A stretch of 64,000 bases of DNA, from assembly GCA_045541355.1 (NCBI GenBank), contig JAZQIW010000046.1:1-64000 (forward strand), in the 5' to 3' direction. Both the position numbers and the translations under genes were made by a program. This document shows, piece by piece, positions 17,162-26,200 of this stretch. Each line of letters opens with the position of its first letter. Within the stretch, counting starts at the first letter, position 1. This DNA comes from UMGS1387 sp045541355. GTDB lineage: Bacteria > Bacillota > Clostridia > Oscillospirales > CAG-382. A model generated the notes under the pieces. It ran no database searches, was not told where the DNA came from, and saw only the letters and a program-made list of their open reading frames with translations.

Positions 17162-19288
17162 ATGAATGACAACATGACAAACCGTATTCCCGAGAACCAG
17201 AACGGCACATTTACCGATACCGTAAGCGCGCAGGATTCACAGGTTGATGAAAGCATGCATAAGTATGACGAAAGCCAGATTCAGGTGCTTGAGGGACTTG
17301 AAGCAGTCAGAAAGAGACCCGGTATGTATATCGGTTCTACTTCGGTGCGCGGTCTGCACCACCTCATTTACGAAATCGTGGACAATTCCATAGACGAGGC
17401 TCTTGCAGGTATTTGCGACAAAATTACAGTAACGCTTCATGAGGACAATTCCGTTTCGGTTCAGGATAACGGTCGAGGAGTTCCGTCGGGTATTCATCCC
17501 AAGATGGGTATACCTACCGTTGAGGTTGTATTTACCGTGCTTCATGCGGGTGGTAAGTTCGGCGGTGACGGCTATAAAATCTCCGGCGGTCTTCACGGTG
17601 TAGGTGCATCGGTTGTTAATGCTCTTTCGGAATGGACCGAAATTGAAAACTGCCACGATGGAAGAAGATTTACCGAACGCTTTGAAAGAGGTGTTGTTGC
17701 ACGCGGAATAAAGGACGAGGGTGAAACGGAAAAACACGGTCTTTATGTTCGCTTCAAGCCCGACCCGGATATATTCGACGAGGTTGTGTTCGACTATAAT
17801 ACTGTTCTTACACGCCTTCGCGAACAGGCATTCCTCAATGCAGGCCTTACCATTGAGCTTATTGATGAGAGAGACATTGCCGACGATGATGAAATGGAAA
17901 TCACGGGCGATGAGGGTACTCTTTCCGATATTGCCGAGGACGATGAGCAGGAGATGGAAGAAAACATCCTTACGCTTGAAAAGGGCATGGGTCAGGTCAA
18001 GGAAGCTCATAAAAAGAAGGCAGAGCTTTGCTTTGAAGGCGGTATACGCAGCTTCGTAGAGTTCCTCAATAATAAGAAGCACGCAAAGATGCTGCATGAG
18101 GATGTTATCTATGTTGCAGGCAAAAAGGGAGATGTTACGGTTGAGGTGGCGCTTCAGTATAACGATACCTATAACGAAACCCTTGTTACATTTGCCAATA
18201 ATATCAATACCATTGAGGGCGGTATGCACGAAACAGGCTTTAAGAATGCCCTTACCAAGATACTCAACGAGTACGGCAGAAAGTACGGACATCTCAAGGC
18301 GGATGATAAGAATTTGTCGGGCGATGACGTGAGAGAGGGCATCTGTGCCATTGTAAGCGTAAAGCTTCCCGAGGCACAGTTTGAAGGTCAGACAAAGAGT
18401 AAGCTCGGTAATGCCGAAATAAAGCCCCTTGTTGAACAGCTTATGCAGGAAAAGCTTTCGGAATATCTTGAAGAAAATCCCGCTGTCGGAAAGACGGTGC
18501 TTGAAAAGGCACTTCAGGCTTCCCGCGCAAGAGAGGCTGCAAGAAAGGCAAGAGAGCTTACAAGAAGAAAGACGGCACTTGAGGGCACAAGCCTTCCCGG
18601 TAAGCTTGCCGACTGTCAGACAAAGGATGTAAATGAATCCGAACTCTTCCTCGTAGAGGGAGACTCGGCGGGAGGTACCGCCAAGGACGGACGAGATAGC
18701 CGCTATCAGGCAATTCTTGCCATGAGAGGTAAAATCTTAAATGTTGAAAAGGCAAGACTTGACAGAATATTCTCAAGTGAACAGATAAAGCCGATTATTA
18801 TAGCTGTCGGCTGCGGCGTCGGAGATGAATTTGATATAACAAAGCTGAGATACGGCAAGATTATTATTATGGCGGATGCCGATGTTGACGGTGCACATAT
18901 CAAAACGCTTCTTCTTACACTGTTCTACCGTCATATGAGACCCCTTGTTGAACAGGGACATATATTCTGTGCAATGCCTCCCCTTTATAAGGTGTTCAAG
19001 GGTAAGCAGCAGAGATATGCTTTCTCTGACGAGGAGAGGGATATGTATATAGAGGAGCTTGGCGGTGTGAATGTAGAAGCCGAAAGATATAAGGGTCTCG
19101 GTGAAATGGATGCCGAACAGCTTTGGGAAACAACCATGGACCCCGAAAGAAGAACCCTTATAAGAGTTGACGTTGAGGATGCTTTGAAGGCAGACGAAAC
19201 CTTCTCACTTCTCATGGGTGAAAAGGTTGAGCCGAGACGTGACTTTATCCAGAGAAACGCCAAGTATGTAACCAATCTTGACGTATAA
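17162..19288 (+). CDS. gyrB: DNA gyrase subunit B with acidic insertion
   Basis: A 708-residue ATPase subunit of gyrase, longer than the roughly 640 usual for Firmicutes. GHKL ATPase motifs EIVDNSIDEA, DNGRGVP and GGLHGVGASVV are all present. The TOPRIM domain has EGDSAGG and DADVDGAHI, and the C-terminal block YKGLGEMDAEQLWETTMDP marks it as GyrB. Extra length comes from a 30-residue polar N-terminal extension and about 50 very acidic residues (roughly 236-286) in the transducer domain, just before CFEGGIRSFVEFLN. The ATG at 17162 has AAGGAGA 12 bases upstream, a slightly long spacing; ATG 17174 is an alternative. gyrA is not adjacent. Confidence 0.96.
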   Translation: MNDNMTNRIPENQNGTFTDTVSAQDSQVDESMHKYDESQIQVLEGLEAVRKRPGMYIGSTSVRGLHHLIYEIVDNSIDEALAGICDKITVTLHEDNSVSVQDNGRGVPSGIHPKMGIPTVEVVFTVLHAGGKFGGDGYKISGGLHGVGASVVNALSEWTEIENCHDGRRFTERFERGVVARGIKDEGETEKHGLYVRFKPDPDIFDEVVFDYNTVLTRLREQAFLNAGLTIELIDERDIADDDEMEITGDEGTLSDIAEDDEQEMEENILTLEKGMGQVKEAHKKKAELCFEGGIRSFVEFLNNKKHAKMLHEDVIYVAGKKGDVTVEVALQYNDTYNETLVTFANNINTIEGGMHETGFKNALTKILNEYGRKYGHLKADDKNLSGDDVREGICAIVSVKLPEAQFEGQTKSKLGNAEIKPLVEQLMQEKLSEYLEENPAVGKTVLEKALQASRAREAARKARELTRRKTALEGTSLPGKLADCQTKDVNESELFLVEGDSAGGTAKDGRDSRYQAILAMRGKILNVEKARLDRIFSSEQIKPIIIAVGCGVGDEFDITKLRYGKIIIMADADVDGAHIKTLLLTLFYRHMRPLVEQGHIFCAMPPLYKVFKGKQQRYAFSDEERDMYIEELGGVNVEAERYKGLGEMDAEQLWETTMDPERRTLIRVDVEDALKADETFSLLMGEKVEPRRDFIQRNAKYVTNLDV

Positions 19289-19328
19289 TAAAATTAAAAG
19301 AATATTCATAAAAAACTTTGTTTAGTTG

Positions 19329-19357
19329 TTGACAAACGTCAAAGTTTGGTATATAAT
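19329..19357 (+). promoter_or_regulatory. Consensus sigma-A promoter for yceD-rpmF
   Basis: TTGACA (19329-19334), 17-base spacer and TATAAT (19352-19357), an exact consensus match about 40 bases before the start codon. Confidence 0.88.
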
Positions 19358-19401
19358 ATCATTTGTGACTGCCCGAGGGTCAGTCGGAAAAGGAGGGCGT
19401 G

Positions 19402-19977
19402 ATGAAGAATCACAATGGGGCAGAAAATTCTGCTGCAAACGCCCACGGACAGAAAATAGCCGATGTATCCAAGATATATAACGGCACGTTTTCTGAGATA
19501 AATCTTTCCTTTGAACTGGATATTGAAGAAAACTCTACCGGTGAGTATGAGTTCAGCCAAAAGCCTCATGTTAAGGCAAGGGTGTACGAAAAGGCAAGGG
19601 GAAGAAATAACGCCGAAAGCTATGTCTCGGTAAGCATCGAGATTGGCGGCGAGTACACCTGTCTTTGTGCAAGGTGTGCCAAGGAATTGAAAAAAACGCT
19701 TTGCGTAAGCGCCGAATACGGTGTGACGAGAAAGCTTGCAGACGATAACGATGAATATGTTGAGGCTCCCGATGGGCTTCTCGATGTATCCGAGCTTGCA
19801 AGAACACTGTTTTATCTCGAACTTCCGCAGAGAGTTTTGTGCAAGGATGACTGTCGCGGGCTTTGTCCCATGTGCGGTATAGACCTTAACGGTGCTACAT
19901 GCTCCTGTAAATCACCGGACAGAGGAAACCGCTTGACAGGATTAAAAAAACTACTTGACAATTACGAGGAAAAGTAG
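19402..19977 (+). CDS. yceD: DUF177/YceD family protein
   Basis: A 191-residue member of the YceD (DUF177) family, associated with accumulation of large-subunit ribosomal RNA and nearly always encoded directly ahead of rpmF, as here. The C-terminal half contains a Cys-rich part (CLCARC near residue 91 and CKDDCRGLCPMCGIDLNG near 151) that could bind zinc. A GTG at 19399 precedes the ATG by one codon; AAAGGAGG lies upstream of both. A consensus promoter stands just before it. Confidence 0.88.
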   Translation: MKNHNGAENSAANAHGQKIADVSKIYNGTFSEINLSFELDIEENSTGEYEFSQKPHVKARVYEKARGRNNAESYVSVSIEIGGEYTCLCARCAKELKKTLCVSAEYGVTRKLADDNDEYVEAPDGLLDVSELARTLFYLELPQRVLCKDDCRGLCPMCGIDLNGATCSCKSPDRGNRLTGLKKLLDNYEEK

Positions 19978-20037
19978 TACAATAATCTTTGCTTATGAAA
20001 GATAAAAGAATTAAAATGATTTAGGAGGTGCCGAAAA

Positions 20038-20229
20038 ATGGCAGTACCGAAGAGAAAGGTCTCCAAGGCGAGACGTGATAAGAGACGCAGCAATGTTTGG
20101 AAGCTCAGCCTCCCCGGCATGACAAAGTGCCCCAAGTGCGGAACATTTATCCTTTCGCACAGAGTTTGCAAGAACTGCGGAACATATGCAGGCAAGGAAT
20201 ACATTTCCACAGAAGCAAAGGAAGCGTAA
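20038..20229 (+). CDS. rpmF: 50S ribosomal protein L32
   Basis: A 63-residue ribosomal protein with the family opening MAVPKRKVSKARRDKRRS and a zinc ribbon of the C+ type (Cys31, Cys34, Cys44, Cys47). TAGGAGGTG precedes the ATG. It is 60 bases downstream of yceD in the same transcript, which ends at the hairpin at 20268. Confidence 0.98.
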   Translation: MAVPKRKVSKARRDKRRSNVWKLSLPGMTKCPKCGTFILSHRVCKNCGTYAGKEYISTEAKEA

Positions 20230-20267
20230 GTTATCTTTAACTTTGCAGACAACTAAAGCGTAATAAG

Positions 20268-20300
20268 GGAAGGTTTGCCGTAATGCAAGTCTTCCTTTTT
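20268..20300 (+). terminator. Intrinsic terminator after rpmF
   Basis: An 11-base stem (GGAAGGTTTGC with GCAAGTCTTCC, two G-U pairs) followed by five T. Confidence 0.85.
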
Positions 20301-20331
20301 GCGTCTATTTGCAATATACAGAGGACTAAAG

Positions 20332-21645
20332 ATGGTAAAGATTTCGGGAGTTGAAAAAAAATCCGCCGCCGAAAAGGCAGGGATAAAGCCGGGAGATGTT
20401 CTTGTATCTATCGGCGACAATGAAATATGTGATGTTCTCGATTACAGGTTCTATATTACCGAAAAAAAGCTGGATATAAAGGTAAAGAGAGACTCAGAAG
20501 AACTGTGCTTTGTAATAAAAAAGCCGCAGTATGACGATATCGGACTTGAATTTGACACATATCTGATGGATGAAAAGCATTCCTGCACCAATAAGTGCGT
20601 GTTCTGCTTTATTGACCAGAATCCCAAAGGAATGCGCGAGATGTGCTACTTCAAGGATGATGATTCGCGAATGAGCTTCTTCTACGGCAACTATGTTACC
20701 CTTACCAATATGAAGCAGTCGGAGGTTGAGCGTCTTATAAAGATGCGTATATCTCCCATCAATATTTCGGTGCATACAACAAACCCCGACCTTCGCTGTA
20801 AAATGCTGTGTAACAGGTTCGCAGGTGAGGTGCTGCGGTATATGGATATGTTCCGCGAGGGCGGAATTTCCATGAACTGCCAGATTGTTCTCTGTAAGGG
20901 ACTTAATGACGGCAAGGAGCTTGAAAGAACACTTAATGATCTTGCAGGTATGTTTCCGAGTGTCGAAAGTATTGCTGTTGTACCGTCAGGTCTTACAAAG
21001 TACAGAGAAGGTCTTTATCCCCTTGAGGATTTCACAAAAGAGGATGCAAAAGAGGTTATAAGACTTGTAAATAAAAAACGCCGTGAGTTTGAAGAAAAAA
21101 CGGGACATACAATTGTTCAGTGCTCGGACGAATGGTATCTCAAGGCAGGGATAGAGCTTCCCGAGGAGGATTATTACGAGGGTTATCCTCAGCTTGATAA
21201 TGGTGTGGGACTTATAAGGTGCATGGAAAACGAGGTGCTTTTCCGCATTGATGAGCTTGTGGAGGAAGGCTTCAGGCTTAAAAAGCCGAGAAGAATATCC
21301 TCTGTTACGGGCGAGGCGGCTTATCCGTTTATCAAAAGAATGGCACAAAAGCTTGAAAAAACATTTGAAGGGCTTACCTTTAATGTCTATGAATGTAAAA
21401 ATGATTTTTTTGGACATTCCGTGACGGTTGCAGGGCTGCTGACCGGCGGCGATGTCTATAACAGACTGAAGAATGAAGACCTCGGTCAAGAGCTTATTAT
21501 CCCCTCGGTTATGCTTAGACACGAGGGAGACCTGTTCCTCGACAATATGCATATAGACGAGCTGAGTCAAAAGCTTGGTGTTAAAATCACCCCCATACCA
21601 TGCAATGGTGATGATTTTGTGGACACGGCACTTTGGGAAGATTAA
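20332..21645 (+). CDS. DUF512 radical SAM protein with PDZ-like N-terminus
   Basis: A 437-residue protein of the DUF512 family. The N-terminal 60 residues form a PDZ-like domain (AAEKAGIKPGDVLVSIGD). A radical SAM cysteine set C-x3-C-x2-C (CTNKCVFC) follows near residue 88, and a DUF512 domain makes up the rest, including GGDVYNRL near the C-terminus. Family members are widespread in Clostridia and their substrate is not established. ATG 20332 is preceded by a modest GAGGAC site; an upstream in-frame start at 20299 overlaps the rpmF terminator tail and is unlikely. der follows 185 bases later. Confidence 0.88.
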   Translation: MVKISGVEKKSAAEKAGIKPGDVLVSIGDNEICDVLDYRFYITEKKLDIKVKRDSEELCFVIKKPQYDDIGLEFDTYLMDEKHSCTNKCVFCFIDQNPKGMREMCYFKDDDSRMSFFYGNYVTLTNMKQSEVERLIKMRISPINISVHTTNPDLRCKMLCNRFAGEVLRYMDMFREGGISMNCQIVLCKGLNDGKELERTLNDLAGMFPSVESIAVVPSGLTKYREGLYPLEDFTKEDAKEVIRLVNKKRREFEEKTGHTIVQCSDEWYLKAGIELPEEDYYEGYPQLDNGVGLIRCMENEVLFRIDELVEEGFRLKKPRRISSVTGEAAYPFIKRMAQKLEKTFEGLTFNVYECKNDFFGHSVTVAGLLTGGDVYNRLKNEDLGQELIIPSVMLRHEGDLFLDNMHIDELSQKLGVKITPIPCNGDDFVDTALWED

Positions 21646-21681
21646 TGAATGATGAATAATGAATAATGAATAATGAATAAT
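21644..21681. repeat. GAATAAT heptamer tandem array
   Basis: Four exact copies of GAATAAT run from 21654 to 21681, preceded by a degenerate copy. This is the reverse complement of the array at 112-157. Confidence 0.75.
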
Positions 21682-21787
21682 TTCGGTTGAAGTTGTCTCG
21701 CTTTTTTCTTGGAGACAAGGTCGGCTCTGTTTCGGTCGATATGGCAGGAAATTTTGATAGCCCTGCCCGAAATTTGAAAGGTCTTTG

Positions 21788-21812
21788 CTTACTTTCTCCT
21801 TAAGAAAGTAAG
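21788..21812. repeat. Palindromic intergenic repeat
   Basis: CTTACTTTCT and AGAAAGTAAG form a 10-base inverted repeat around CCTTA, just ahead of the der ribosome site. Similar TTTCTT-AAGAAA palindromes lie at 12956-12969 and near 63540. Confidence 0.6.
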
Positions 21813-21830
21813 GGAAATGTAGGTGAAAAT

Positions 21831-23165
21831 ATGTCAAAACCAATAGTTGCGATAGTTGGGCGGCCAAATGTAGGCAAAAGTACATTTTTCAATAAAATAG
21901 TCGGCAAGAGAATTGCCATAGTTGAGGACACGCCGGGAGTCACAAGAGACAGACTCTACTACGAGGTAGAGTGGTGCGGCAGGAAGATGATGTTCATTGA
22001 TACGGGCGGAATTGAGCCTGACACAAATGACATGATTATGTCTCACATAAAGGAGCAGGCGCAGATTGCGATGGATTCTGCCGATGCCATAGTATTTATG
22101 ACAGACATCAGAGCAGGCGTCACTGCCGATGACAGAGAGATTGCGGCGATGCTGAGAAAGAGCAGAAAGCCTGTTGTTCTTTGTGTCAATAAGGTGGACT
22201 CGGTGGGTGCGCTGCCCATGGAGTTTTACGAATTCTATGAACTGGGGCTTGGAGACCCGTTTGCGGTATCAAGCGTACACGGAAGCGGTACGGGAGATAT
22301 ACTTGAAAAGCTCTGCGAATTTCTTCCCGAAGAGATAGAGGAGGAAGAAGACGAGGATAAGATAAAGGTTGCGGTAATAGGAAGACCTAACGCAGGTAAG
22401 AGCAGCCTTGTAAACCATATTCTCGGCAAGGAAAGAATGATTGTATCCAATATTGCAGGTACAACGAGAGATGCCATTGACTCGGATATTGAAAACGAGT
22501 ACGGAAAGTATACCTTTATTGACACGGCAGGTATACGAAAGACGGGCAAAATCTCGGACAGCATAGAAAAATACAGCATTCTGAGGGCAGAAATGGCGGT
22601 AGACAGGGCAGATGTATGCCTTATTGTCATAGATGCCACAGAGGGCGTTACGGCTCAGGACGAAAGGGTTGCGGGAATTGCCCATGAAAGCGGCAAGGCG
22701 TGCATTATCATCATAAATAAATGGGACCTTGTGGAAAAGGAAACGGGAACGCTCGAAAACTACCGCAAGGAGGTTTATGCAGCACTGAGCTACATGACAT
22801 ATGCTCCGGTACTGTTTATATCGGCAAAGACAGGTCAGAGGGTTGATAGGATTTATGAGCTTATAAACTACGTCAATGACCAAAGCTCCATGAGAATTTC
22901 AACGGGTATGCTCAACGATGTTCTCAATGAAGCAACAACAAGAGTTCAGCCGCCGACAGATAAGGGCAGACGTCTTAAGATTTACTACATGACCCAGACG
23001 GGCATCAAGGCTCCTACCTTTGTACTGTTTGTGAATGACGAGGAGCTGTTCCACTTCTCTTATCAGAGATATATAGAAAACAAGCTTCGCGAGGTGTTCG
23101 GATTTGAGGGAACGCCCATAAAGCTTGTAATACGTCAGAAGAACGATGACGGCGAGAATCCCTAA
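21831..23165 (+). CDS. der: Ribosome-associated GTPase Der (EngA)
   Basis: A 444-residue protein with two tandem GTPase domains and a KH-like C-terminal domain, required for late 50S subunit assembly. P-loops are GRPNVGKST (from residue 9) and GRPNAGKSS (near 183). NKVD and NKWD are the two base-recognition motifs, and DTPGVTRD and DTAGIRK are the switch regions. Length is typical. It ends in a strong terminator at 23201. Confidence 0.97.
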   Translation: MSKPIVAIVGRPNVGKSTFFNKIVGKRIAIVEDTPGVTRDRLYYEVEWCGRKMMFIDTGGIEPDTNDMIMSHIKEQAQIAMDSADAIVFMTDIRAGVTADDREIAAMLRKSRKPVVLCVNKVDSVGALPMEFYEFYELGLGDPFAVSSVHGSGTGDILEKLCEFLPEEIEEEEDEDKIKVAVIGRPNAGKSSLVNHILGKERMIVSNIAGTTRDAIDSDIENEYGKYTFIDTAGIRKTGKISDSIEKYSILRAEMAVDRADVCLIVIDATEGVTAQDERVAGIAHESGKACIIIINKWDLVEKETGTLENYRKEVYAALSYMTYAPVLFISAKTGQRVDRIYELINYVNDQSSMRISTGMLNDVLNEATTRVQPPTDKGRRLKIYYMTQTGIKAPTFVLFVNDEELFHFSYQRYIENKLREVFGFEGTPIKLVIRQKNDDGENP

Positions 23166-23200
23166 AGCATAATGCGTTTAACCCAAAACACGGGTGTATA

Positions 23201-23231
23201 AAAAGGGGCATCCGAGAGGATGCCCCTTTTT
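23201..23231 (+). terminator. Strong terminator between der and addA
   Basis: A perfect 13-base stem (AAAAGGGGCATCC with its complement) around a GAGA loop, with a T-rich 3' arm. The addA start codon is only 30 bases downstream, leaving little room for a promoter. Confidence 0.92.
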
Positions 23232-23260
23232 GCAATCAGATTTAGAAAAGAGGCGGCGTT

Positions 23261-26200
23261 TTGAATTATACTAAGGCTCAGGAAAATGCAATAGGACTGA
23301 GAGACTGCTCGCTTTTGGTCTCGGCAGGTGCAGGAAGCGGCAAGACTGCAGTTTTGACAGAGAGAATACTTGAGAGAATCTGTGATAAAAACGATGATTG
23401 CAGCATCACGGATTTTCTTATTGTTACCTTTACAAATGCAGCGGCTAAGGAGCTTAGCGACAGAATAAGAAAAAAACTGTCGGCACGTGGAAGCGAGGAC
23501 CCGACAAACAAGAAAATTGTCAAAAATCTTGCTCTTTTGCCTCTTGCTAAAATCAGTACCATCAATGCATTTTGCTATGAGCTGGTGCGAAATAACTTCC
23601 AGAAGCTTAACCTTTCGGCAAACCTGAGAATTGCAGACGAGGCCGAAATGGGTGTTATCCGCGAAAAGCTGATGAATGAAACAATTGACGATGCCTTTGA
23701 AACACGCGGTGACAGCAAGAGCTTTCTTGCGGCATATGAAATATTCTCCTCAGCAAAGAATGATAAGGGCTTTGTGACGGCACTGCTTGATGTTGATGCA
23801 AAGCTGAGAAGCCTTGCCGACAGAGAGGGCTTTGTCGGGACTCTTTTGGAGAATTATAGTGAAATACAGCAAAAGGATGAGTTTTTTGATACGTTTTTGG
23901 GAGCTCTCCTTGAAAAAAGAACGAGAAAGGATACACTCAGTCTTTGTGAAACCTTTGAGAAGCTGTGCGAGGTTTGCAGAAGGGATGAGGTGCTTGCAGT
24001 CAAATATCTCCCTGCGGTGGAAAATGAGCTTGATTTTGCAAAAAGTGTGCTTCAGGCTTTGGATAAAGGGTATGAGAGTACAAGAAAAGCCTTTGCTGCA
24101 TATAGCCCTGTAAAGCTTGGAACAGTTAAGAACTTTGAGGATGAGGCTCTGAAAGAGCTTGTCAAGGAAATAAAGAATAACAAGAGTAAGAAGTTCAGAC
24201 AGGATTACACGGCACTATATGCCTGTGATATGACGCTGCTTAAAAAGGCGGCGGCGGATACAAGGCTTGTTCTTGAGGAAATAGTAAGATTGCTGACGGA
24301 ATTTGACGCAAGGCTCTGTGAGAAAAAGAGAGAATCGGGGATGATTGAGTTTTCGGATGCCGAGAAATACACTCTGGAGCTTCTTGTGGAGTCTACACAG
24401 CCTTTTAAGGTAACAGAGCTTGCAAAGAAGCTTCGCGAGCAGTTCCTTGAAATTTATATCGACGAATATCAGGATGTAAACCCCATGCAGGATATGATTT
24501 TTAAGGCACTTTCGAGACATAATGACTCGCAAGAGGAATATTCGCGTTTCATGGTTGGCGATATCAAACAGAGCATCTACCGCTTCCGCGGTGCAAGCCC
24601 CGATATTTTTATGAATTACAGGGATAGCTTCGGGGATGCTGACGGAGACAGTGTGACAAAAAGGATTTTCATGAACGACAATTTCCGATGCAGTCAAAGC
24701 GTTATCGAGCTTACAAACTTCCTGTTCAGAAGGCTTATGGGTGAATATTATCTCAAAGAGGATGAGCTGAAGCACTCAAGAATTGAAAAGAATAAGGTCA
24801 CGCAAAAGGCACAGCTTTGTACATATACCTATGACAAAGAGCTTGCCGAGGGACTGTCTGCCGAGGAGCTTGAGGCGGGCATTATAGGTACAAAAATAAA
24901 GAAATTTGTCAATAATCCCGAATATACCGACTCTGACGGCAAAATGTATAAGTATTCCGACGTTGCTGTGCTGTGCCGTTCAAAAACGGCGCTTCGGGTG
25001 TATGAAAAGGTGCTGTCGGAGTGCGGAATTCCGGTTATGAGCGATGTTGGAGAGAGCTTTTACGGCAAGAAGGAAATACTGCTTTGCCTGTGTATTCTCA
25101 ATAGCATTGATAACCCCGAGAGGGATATATACCTTGCAGGCTATATGCGCTCCTTTGCAGGCGGCTTTAGTGATGATGAGCTGGCACTGATAAAAAAGGA
25201 TTACAGAAGGCTGAGCCTTTATAGGTCTGTGGTGAAGTATTCTCAGGAAAAAACTCAGGATAATGCAGAGCTTAGCAAAAAGTGCTCAGACTTTGTTGAA
25301 AAGCTCAGAGCTTACAGGGAGTTTTCAAGGGGAAAGAGCGTTGAAAAGCTTGTTTGGAAAATATACGGTGAGCTTGATTTGCTTGGTATATGTACAAGCG
25401 AGAATTTCGGTTTGTCGGGACAGAGTGCCAAGAAAAACCTTTTAAAGCTTTATGAAATGGCGCGCAGCTTTTCAAAGACCTCTTTCCGAGGTGTGGGTGC
25501 CTTTGTTGACTATATAAACGGCTCCATGGAAAAGACGGATATCAAGGCTGAGAGGGTGCTGTCGGGGGAATGTGTGTCGCTTATGACAATACATGCATCA
25601 AAGGGACTTGAATTTCCCATATGCTTTGTCAGCGACCTCGCAAGACGCTTCAACAAAAGCGATGAGACGGCAAAGCTTGTGTTTTCGGAAAAGGCAGGCG
25701 GTGCGGCGGTAACCCTGTGCGATACAGAGGCTGTAAGTGTCACACAAAGCAGCAGCGGAATGCTCAGCATCAATACGCCTTACAGAAAGCTGATAGCCTC
25801 ATACCTTGACGATGAGGGCATTGCCGAGGAAATAAGGGTGCTGTATGTTGCCCTGACACGTGCAAGGGATATACTTGTTATGACAAGCGGCTTTACAAAG
25901 AAGCTTGAGGGAATATTGAAGGATGCAAGATGTGCGAGCTTTGCCTTAGATGTAAATGACGGCTCAAGCTTTTGTGCACTTCTCATGTCCTGCCTGTGTA
26001 ACGAGAGAATATTGGCTTGCTTGTATGATAAGGCGGAAAGCGGATTTGTTCCGACAGAGGATAATGTGTCAGAATACCTCTGCTTTGAGCTTTGCGAGTG
26101 TGAACAGGCGGTAGAAGGCTTTAAAGAGCTGTATTGCGGCACGCAGTCGAAGAAGGAAGAAACAAAAACCGAGGGAGTTGCAGACGAGCGGGAGCTTGAC

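Noticed and set aside
17237..18292. Long reading frame antisense to gyrB
   Set aside because: A shadow of the strongly conserved gyrB; composition and lack of a ribosome site argue against a gene.
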